A DNA stretch of 6,787 nucleotides from Thermoactinomycetaceae bacterium (GTDB lineage Bacteria > Bacillota > Bacilli > Thermoactinomycetales > Thermoactinomycetaceae), in contig JANWJM010000133.1 in NCBI GenBank assembly GCA_025449475.1, positions 1-6,787 on the forward strand. Direction: 5' to 3'. Shown here piece by piece: positions 1-4,724 of this stretch. The notes beneath the pieces were generated by a model that searched no databases, was not told the origin of the DNA, and saw nothing but the letters and a program-made list of their open reading frames with translations. Numbering within the stretch: the stretch's first letter is position 1; each line of letters begins with the position of its first letter. The position numbers and the translations under genes are program-made.

Positions 1-31
1 ATAAAAGATCAGAGAAGTTGTAAATGATTGA

Positions 32-72
32 GAGAGAACGATTTGATTGGAAGTTCCAAATCAATCACTCTC
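32..72. repeat. Imperfect inverted repeat (possible hairpin)
   Basis: GATTTGATTGG (40-50) pairs with CCAAATCAATC (56-66) over 10 bp with one single-base bulge in each arm and a 5-base loop. Past a small internal loop, GAGAG (32-36) pairs with CTCTC (68-72). No T-run follows on either strand, so it is not a typical terminator. On the minus strand the SD-like AAAGGAG (76-70) and a TTG codon (64-62) fall largely inside the stem. That TTG frame stays open to the window edge but reads as nothing I recognise. Confidence 0.4.
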
Positions 73-112
73 CTTTATTGGGATCTGTCATGGTAAAAAA
101 TCAGAAATAAGT

Positions 113-118
113 ATTATA
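113..118 (-). promoter_or_regulatory. Possible minus-strand -10 element B
   Basis: A perfect TATAAT lies at 118-113 on the minus strand, but the best -35 is poor (TTCATC at 142-137, 18-base spacer, 3 of 6). If used, transcription would start near 106, about 30 bases before the SD-like AAAGGAG at 76-70. Confidence 0.3.
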
Positions 119-190
119 AGACCAAAATCATGGAAAGATGAATGATTGACATACAAGTGAAAGAAGCTTCCCTCGAATAAAGAAATGGAC

Positions 191-219
191 ATCATTATTT
201 ATTCGTCATTTTTCGTCAA
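191..219 (-). promoter_or_regulatory. Possible minus-strand promoter A
   Basis: TTGACG (219-214, 5 of 6 to the -35 consensus) is followed after 17 bases by AATGAT (196-191, 4 of 6 to TATAAT). It lies downstream of the ppdK terminator and would serve a gene beyond the left edge. The -10 lacks the important first T, so the call is weak. TTCGTCA occurs twice on the plus strand here (202-208 and 212-218), spaced one helical turn apart. Confidence 0.3.
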
Positions 220-336
220 AATCCTCCATGAATTATGCTGTTTATAAAAGGAAATATTTTCTTTTATCAAGGCGAAGTTTTCTCCTCTCCCCTCTATTCT
301 ACATAAATAGTACTTCTCCTTCTCGAGGAAATAGTC

Positions 337-362
337 AAAAAAAGACTCGGGATCTCCCGAGT
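337..362 (-). terminator. Intrinsic terminator of the ccpN-yqfL-ppdK operon
   Basis: On the minus strand a stem ACTCGGG/CCCGAGT (362-356 with 351-345, 7 bp perfect) encloses a 4-base loop; the inner A-T could close further only with an impossible 2-base loop. After a single C it runs into seven T (343-337). There is no matching T-run on the plus-strand side, so it works in one direction only. Confidence 0.9.
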
Positions 363-445
363 GAAAATCCTCTTCTATTATATTATTCGTGCTTTTTCTT
401 CGTTTTGACGTATTTTCCAGCAGAGATGTTCATGGTACTCAGAGG

Positions 446-3079
446 TCAATTGTTTTTCTTTTTTAAGCTAGCCTGTGCGGATGCAAGACGCGCCAATGGT
501 ACACGGAACGGAGAGCAACTGACATAATCCAATCCCACGTCATGACAAAATTCGATCGATTTCTTTTCTCCTCCATGCTCCCCACAGATTCCAGTTTTTA
601 ATTTACTTTTTACTTGTTTTCCTTTTTCAACTCCCATCTTGATCAACGAACCAACGCCCTCCTGATCAATGGAGATAAACGGATTTTCTTCCAGGATTTT
701 ATTTTCGATGTATTGATGTAAAAATTTCCCTTCCGCATCATCACGACTGAATCCAAATGTCGTTTGAGTAAGGTCATTGGTTCCAAAGGAGAAGAAGTCT
801 GCTTGCTCTGCAATCTGATCCGCTGTGATGGCTGCTCGAGGAATCTCAATCATGGTTCCAACTGTATATTCATGCGAAAAATCGACTCGGGATGCGACTT
901 CGTCAATCAATCCTCTCAGTTCTTTTAACTCGTTTACATGCCCAACCAAAGGGATCATAATCTCTGGAATCACTTTTCGCCCTTCAGCCATACATTCCTT
1001 GGCAGCTTGAAAAATGGCTTCAACCTGCATCAGATAAATTTCTGGATAAATCAATCCTAGACGGCATCCTCGATGACCGAGCATGGGATTAAATTCATGC
1101 AATGAGCGTACTTTTTTTAGCAAATTTTCTTTTTGGGCAATTTCTACCGAATCCCCACCCGTTATACGTAACTCTGTTAATTCAACCACGAGATCCTCGA
1201 GATTCGGGAGAAATTCATGCAAAGGTGGATCCAATAAACGAATGGTGACTGGCAATCCATCCATCTCACGAAAAATTCCTTTAAAATCATTTTTTTGCAT
1301 CGGCAATAATTTCCATAATGCTTCTTGTCTTTCTTCTTCCGTTTCGGCTAAGATCATCTGTTGTACAATCGGAACACGATCTGCCTCCATAAACATATGC
1401 TCCGTTCTGCATAGACCAATTCCTTCTGCGCCAAGTTCTCGCGCTTTGGCGGCATCCTCGGGATTATCTGCATTGGCTCGAACCTGCAATTTACGCACTT
1501 GATCCGCCCATGACAAAATCTTTTTAAACTCAGGAGTAAGTTCAGGGTCTATCAGAGGGACTTTACCGAAGATCACTTGACCGGTACTCCCATCGATGGA
1601 AATCATATCTCCCTCTTTTAATGTGAATGAATCAACCTCTACGATTTTCTTGCGTAAATCGATTTTTAGTTGTTCACAACCACAGATACATGCTTTCCCC
1701 ATCCCACGAGCGACTACTGCTGCATGACTCGTCATCCCGCCACGACTGGTTAAAACTCCTTGAGCAGCTATAATTCCATGGATATCTTCAGGTGTTGTTT
1801 CCGGGCGAACCAAAATGACACGCTGCCCATCAGCGGCTAACTTCTCCGCATCATCGGCATCAAAAATAATTTTCCCCGAAGCTGCTCCTGGTGAAGCAGG
1901 AAGCCCTTTGGCGATTATCTTCAACTCTTGATTCGGGTTTAGACGGCGATGTAACATTTGTGAAAGTTGATTAGGGTCTACTCGGAGCAGAGCATCCTCC
2001 TTGCCGATAATTCCTTCCTCAACCATATCAACCGCAATCTTCACAGCAGATTGTGCCGTTCTTTTTCCTGCTCGAGTCTGTAAAATATAGAGGGTTCCAC
2101 GTTCAATCGTAAACTCAATATCTTGCATATCTTGATAATGCATCTCTAACTGTTTACTAATCTGCTGGAATTGCCTGTAAATCTCCGGCATTTTCTCTTC
2201 TAAGATGCGAATAGGCTGAGGAGTTCGTATACCGGCGACAACATCTTCCCCTTGTGCATTGATTAAAAATTCACCATATAACTCATTTTCACCCGTCGAT
2301 GGATTTCGAGAAAAAGCAACCCCTGTTCCTGAATCTTCGCCCATGTTTCCAAAAACCATCATTTGAATATTAACAGCCGTCCCCAATCGATCCGAGATGT
2401 CATGGATTTGACGATAAATTTTTGCTCGATCATTGTTCCAGGAAAGAAATACAGCTTGAATGGCGTGCTTCATTTGCTCGTGAGGGCTCTGTGGAAAATC
2501 AGAGCCTGTCTCCTCTTGGATCAAATCGAGAAACTGTTGGATCACTTCTTGCCAATCATTGGCTGTCAATTCGGTCTCATGGGTTACATGGACTCTCTTC
2601 TTCTGTCGCTGAATGATTCTTTCAAATTGATAATGCTCCACACCCATTACCACGTCTCCGAACATCTGGATAAAGCGACGATACGAATCGTATGCAAAGC
2701 GCGGATTCTGGGTCAATCTTGCTAATCCTTCAACGGTTTCATGATTAAGACCCAAGTTTAAAATCGTATCCATCATACCGGGCATAGAAAAGACGGAACC
2801 AGAACGCACCGAGACTAGCAGAGGATTCTCAACATCGCCAAATCCCTTTCCTGTTTCTTGTTCTAGCTGCTCCAGTGCCGACCAAACCTGATCAAGCAAT
2901 TCTTTCTTAAGTTGATTCCCACTCTCTAAAAAATCGTTACATGCTTCGGTCGTGATCGTAAATCCAGGCGGAACCGGTAATCCGGCATTTGTCATCTCCG
3001 CTAAATTGGCTCCTTTCCCACCTAATAAATGTTTCATCTCTCTCTTTCCTTCATGAAAATGAAACACTTGCTTTTTCAT
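446..3079 (-). CDS. ppdK: Pyruvate, phosphate dikinase
   Basis: Cytoplasmic PPDK: ATP + pyruvate + phosphate <-> AMP + PEP + pyrophosphate, by phosphotransfer through a swivelling His domain. At 877 aa it is full length. The N-terminal ATP-binding half has GGKGANLAEM (20-29), SGSVFSMPGMMDTILNLGLN (93-112, diagnostic of PPDK over PEP synthase), GEDSGTGVAFSRNPSTGE (247-264) and the ATP-site IEF...QTRAG (321-338). The central domain carries GGMTSHAAVVARG (447-459) with catalytic His452 and Thr450, the residue targeted by the regulatory protein. The PEP/pyruvate TIM barrel keeps the expected residues: Arg558, Arg614, Glu745, Asn768 and Cys832 in GICGEHGG. ATG at 3079 is preceded by SD AAGGGGAG (3097-3090) inside yqfL and lies 3 bases after the yqfL stop, so translational coupling is likely. 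Last gene of the operon; a terminator follows about 84 bases after the TGA. No disruption seen. Confidence 0.98.
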   Translation of the reverse strand: MKKQVFHFHEGKREMKHLLGGKGANLAEMTNAGLPVPPGFTITTEACNDFLESGNQLKKELLDQVWSALEQLEQETGKGFGDVENPLLVSVRSGSVFSMPGMMDTILNLGLNHETVEGLARLTQNPRFAYDSYRRFIQMFGDVVMGVEHYQFERIIQRQKKRVHVTHETELTANDWQEVIQQFLDLIQEETGSDFPQSPHEQMKHAIQAVFLSWNNDRAKIYRQIHDISDRLGTAVNIQMMVFGNMGEDSGTGVAFSRNPSTGENELYGEFLINAQGEDVVAGIRTPQPIRILEEKMPEIYRQFQQISKQLEMHYQDMQDIEFTIERGTLYILQTRAGKRTAQSAVKIAVDMVEEGIIGKEDALLRVDPNQLSQMLHRRLNPNQELKIIAKGLPASPGAASGKIIFDADDAEKLAADGQRVILVRPETTPEDIHGIIAAQGVLTSRGGMTSHAAVVARGMGKACICGCEQLKIDLRKKIVEVDSFTLKEGDMISIDGSTGQVIFGKVPLIDPELTPEFKKILSWADQVRKLQVRANADNPEDAAKARELGAEGIGLCRTEHMFMEADRVPIVQQMILAETEEERQEALWKLLPMQKNDFKGIFREMDGLPVTIRLLDPPLHEFLPNLEDLVVELTELRITGGDSVEIAQKENLLKKVRSLHEFNPMLGHRGCRLGLIYPEIYLMQVEAIFQAAKECMAEGRKVIPEIMIPLVGHVNELKELRGLIDEVASRVDFSHEYTVGTMIEIPRAAITADQIAEQADFFSFGTNDLTQTTFGFSRDDAEGKFLHQYIENKILEENPFISIDQEGVGSLIKMGVEKGKQVKSKLKTGICGEHGGEKKSIEFCHDVGLDYVSCSPFRVPLARLASAQASLKKKNN

Positions 3080-3082
3080 CGA

Positions 3083-3892
3083 CTATTTTCTCCCCTTCTT
3101 TATAATATCGAGAATTATGCTAGCCGTTTCTTCTACTGCTTTATTTGAAACATCGATAGTCGGACATGCTACTTTCTTAATCACTTTTTCAGCAAACTCA
3201 ATCTCCTGAAGAACTCTTTTCATCGTTGCATAGTTAGCACCTGACGCAAGCCCCAATGATTTTAAACGCTCTCGACGTATAAAGGTTAATTGTTGGGGGT
3301 CAATCGTTAAACCGATGCATTTTTCAGATGGGATAACAAACAACTCATTTGGTGGTTCTACTTCCGGAACCAACGGAACATTTGCGACCTTGAAGCCTTT
3401 ATGCGCTAAATACATGGATAGCGGAGTTTTTGACGTACGAGAAACGCCAATTAAGACAATATCGGCCCGCAACAGTCCACGAGGATCTCTGCCGTCATCA
3501 TACTTTACTGCAAACTCAATCGCTTCTACTTTCCGAAAATATTCCGCATCCAGTTTATGAATCAGACCCGGTTCTTTTCTGGGCGGTTTCTTAAATAAGA
3601 GTGCCATTTGATCGATCATGGACCCCATGAGATCGATATAGGCCACATGTAATTCTTTGGCTGTTTCGATCAATGCTGCTTGCAATTCCGGGACAACCAA
3701 AGTAAATACAATGAGTGCATTCTCTTCTTTGGCCGCTTCCACGGTTTCCACAATCGTCTTTTCATCCATCACATATGGAATTCTTCGGATCGTGGATTGT
3801 CCTCCATTAAATTGACTTTCTGCTGCACGAACAACAAGTTCCGCTGTTTCTCCTAATGAGTCGGATACAATATAAATAACTGGCTGACTCAT
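3083..3892 (-). CDS. yqfL: Pyruvate, phosphate dikinase regulatory protein (bifunctional Thr kinase/pyrophosphorylase, DUF299 family)
   Basis: A 269-aa protein of the YqfL/PpsR family. Known members inactivate PPDK, or PEP synthase, by ADP-dependent phosphorylation of a Thr beside the catalytic His, and reactivate it by phosphate-dependent removal that releases pyrophosphate. Visible landmarks: N-terminal IYIVSDSLGETAE (6-18), DLMGSMID (87-94), the P-loop-like GVSRTSKT (149-156) that is the family nucleotide-binding signature, YLAHKGFKVANVPLVPEVEPP (161-181), and IGLTIDPQQLTFIRRERL (193-210). The start is ATG at 3892, with SD AAGGGGA (3905-3899) overlapping the ccpN stop; the gap to ccpN is only 12 bases. 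The SD for ppdK lies in this gene's last codons. Having ppdK directly downstream points to PPDK rather than PEP synthase as its substrate. In B. subtilis YqfL has been reported to counteract CcpN repression, so a second role towards CcpN is possible. Confidence 0.95.
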   Translation of the reverse strand: MSQPVIYIVSDSLGETAELVVRAAESQFNGGQSTIRRIPYVMDEKTIVETVEAAKEENALIVFTLVVPELQAALIETAKELHVAYIDLMGSMIDQMALLFKKPPRKEPGLIHKLDAEYFRKVEAIEFAVKYDDGRDPRGLLRADIVLIGVSRTSKTPLSMYLAHKGFKVANVPLVPEVEPPNELFVIPSEKCIGLTIDPQQLTFIRRERLKSLGLASGANYATMKRVLQEIEFAEKVIKKVACPTIDVSNKAVEETASIILDIIKKGRK

Positions 3893-3904
3893 CGAAAATC
3901 CCCT

Positions 3905-4543
3905 TTATACCGAATTATTTTCTCCTAATTCTACAAATGCTTTTGTAATCGTGGTCTTGGTAATCCGACCTAAAATTTCATAGCGCATGTTCTCTTGATC
4001 CACTTGACGAACAACAGGCAATGCATCAATCTGATGTCGAATCATCATATATGCTGCTTGATAAAGCGGATCGTCCGCCTCACAAGTGACGATATTAGGC
4101 ATTCGTGTCATTACGACACTTACAGGAATAGCCTGCAAATCCTGATTTCCCATTGCTGCTTTGAGCAGGTCCTTGCGAGAAATAATTCCTGAAAGATAAG
4201 AATGTTTATCAGAAACAATCAACGTCCCGACATCTTCCAGAAACATTGTACATATCGCATCATAAACCGAACTGTTTTCCTGAACAACGACAGGGCGAGA
4301 TTGATAATCTTTGACAAGCAGTGTGTAAATATGTTCTTTCAATAACTGATTTGCTGTCTTGCCAGAGTAGAAATATCCAACTCGCGGTCGTGCATCTAAA
4401 AAACCTGCCATTGTCAAAATGGATAAATCAGGGCGAAGAGTGGCTCGAGTAAGATTTAATTTTTCCGCAATCTGTTCACCTGTGATCGGCCCATCTTTTT
4501 TTACGATTTCAATAATTTTTTCTTGACGTTTTGAAAGCTCGAT
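3905..4543 (-). CDS. ccpN: CcpN-type HTH/CBS-domain transcriptional repressor, apparent ATC start
   Basis: Repressor of gluconeogenic genes (gapB and pckA in B. subtilis, where CcpN acts independently of CcpA and responds to adenine nucleotides). From the ATC at 4543 the protein is 212 aa, the length I recall for B. subtilis CcpN. Residues about 3-50 form a winged-helix HTH; the stretch PITGEQIAEKLNLTRATLRP (19-38) is almost identical to the B. subtilis protein as I remember it. RPRVGYFYSGKT follows, then CBS domain 1 (about 75-130, VYDAICTMFLEDVGTL) and CBS domain 2 (about 140-207, VMTRMPNIV and QIDALPVV). The first in-frame conventional start is the TTG at 4417, which would give 170 aa and remove most of the HTH. 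The frame is closed upstream by TGA at 4552-4550. A good SD sits 9 bases before the ATC, so I place the start there. A sequencing error at the start cannot be excluded. First gene of the operon, with its own promoter and possible autoregulatory sites. Confidence 0.93.
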   Translation of the reverse strand: MELSKRQEKIIEIVKKDGPITGEQIAEKLNLTRATLRPDLSILTMAGFLDARPRVGYFYSGKTANQLLKEHIYTLLVKDYQSRPVVVQENSSVYDAICTMFLEDVGTLIVSDKHSYLSGIISRKDLLKAAMGNQDLQAIPVSVVMTRMPNIVTCEADDPLYQAAYMMIRHQIDALPVVRQVDQENMRYEILGRITKTTITKAFVELGENNSV

Positions 4544-4549
4544 CTGTCT

Positions 4550-4558
4550 TCACCCCCT
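4550..4558 (-). promoter_or_regulatory. Shine-Dalgarno sequence that places the ccpN start
   Basis: AGGGGGTGA on the minus strand matches the ideal AGGAGGTGA at eight of nine positions. The ATC codon at 4543-4541 begins 9 bases after the GGGGG core, which is ideal spacing. The TGA inside this SD is also the in-frame stop just upstream, so the ccpN frame cannot extend further 5'. No ATG, GTG or TTG lies in the ccpN frame at a usable distance. Confidence 0.75.
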
Positions 4559-4575
4559 ATGTCCATTTTGCTGAT

Positions 4576-4586
4576 TGTGACATACT
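4576..4586 (+). promoter_or_regulatory. Putative CcpN operator 2
   Basis: TGTGACATACT on the plus strand is a second full 11/11 match to TRTGHYATAYW. It has the same orientation as the site at 4606 and starts exactly 30 bp from it, close to three helical turns. It lies in the predicted untranslated leader of ccpN. Two perfect matches in a control region of about 150 bp are unlikely by chance, although AT richness weakens this somewhat. Confidence 0.5.
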
Positions 4587-4605
4587 TAATACAATAAACC
4601 AGTTA

Positions 4606-4616
4606 TATGTTATATA
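4606..4616 (+). promoter_or_regulatory. Putative CcpN operator 1
   Basis: TATGTTATATA on the plus strand matches all 11 positions of TRTGHYATAYW, the CcpN-binding consensus I recall from B. subtilis work on gapB, pckA and SR1. It touches the -10 box and covers the predicted transcription start of the ccpN promoter, a position suited to repression. The consensus is from memory and the site is inferred, not demonstrated. Confidence 0.5.
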
Positions 4617-4644
4617 CTATATATCTACTTTTCGATCAGATCAA
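4616..4644 (-). promoter_or_regulatory. Sigma-A-type promoter of ccpN-yqfL-ppdK
   Basis: On the minus strand a -35 box TTGATC (4644-4639, 4 of 6 to consensus) is followed after exactly 17 bases by a -10 box TATAGT (4621-4616, 5 of 6). Transcription would start near 4609, giving a leader of about 65 bases before the proposed ccpN start. It lies downstream of the glyS terminator, which fits an independent promoter for the operon. The surrounding sequence is very AT-rich, so other -10-like hexamers exist, but none is so well spaced. Confidence 0.7.
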
Positions 4645-4691
4645 TGTTTTTGAATAAAAAATAGATGACAAACATGATCCTCTCTACTTAC

Positions 4692-4722
4692 AAAAAAACC
4701 GCCTGTTATCAAGCGGTTTTTT
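4692..4722 (-). terminator. Intrinsic terminator of glyS
   Basis: A 10-bp perfect inverted repeat (4693-4702 pairing with 4713-4722, GC core CCGC/GCGG) encloses a 10-base loop. On the minus strand it ends in a run of seven T (4698-4692). It starts two bases after the glyS stop codon. The outer stem is A/T on both sides, so it could also work for plus-strand transcripts, but no plus-strand gene is seen here. It separates glyS from the ccpN operon. Confidence 0.93.
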
Positions 4723-4724
4723 CA

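Larger units (their letters stand above)
1..336. other. Intergenic stretch with no recognisable gene
   Basis: The region beyond the operon terminator is AT-rich. On the plus strand all three frames meet a stop within the first 30 bases, so no gene enters from the left in that direction. A plus-strand open frame from 228 to 527 runs across the ppdK terminator and antisense to ppdK, with no SD and a low-complexity composition, so I do not count it. On the minus strand I see only weak promoter-like and ribosome-binding-like signals and an inverted repeat, listed separately. In B. subtilis dnaG would follow at this point, but the only minus-strand frame that starts here and leaves the window does not look like the start of DnaG. 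Confidence 0.7.

Noticed and set aside
190..230. Mini reading frame on the minus strand after a GGAGGA (226-221), starting TTG or ATG
   Set aside because: The frames end after about 4-6 codons. There is no attenuator or known leader-peptide context after them, so chance is the simpler explanation.
228..527. Plus-strand open frame of 99 codons
   Set aside because: It crosses the ppdK terminator and runs antisense into the 3' end of ppdK. It has no clear SD, is rich in Phe/Ser/Leu from T-rich DNA, and has no recognisable motif.
3905..4417. ccpN starting at TTG 4417 (170 aa)
   Set aside because: The same frame upstream encodes a highly CcpN-like HTH and has a strong SD before the ATC at 4543. 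The TTG is an internal Leu codon and the short form would lose most of its DNA-binding domain.
4551..4553. GTG within the SD region as an alternative ccpN start
   Set aside because: It is out of frame with the HTH-CBS reading frame, meets a stop after a few codons, and overlaps the SD itself.
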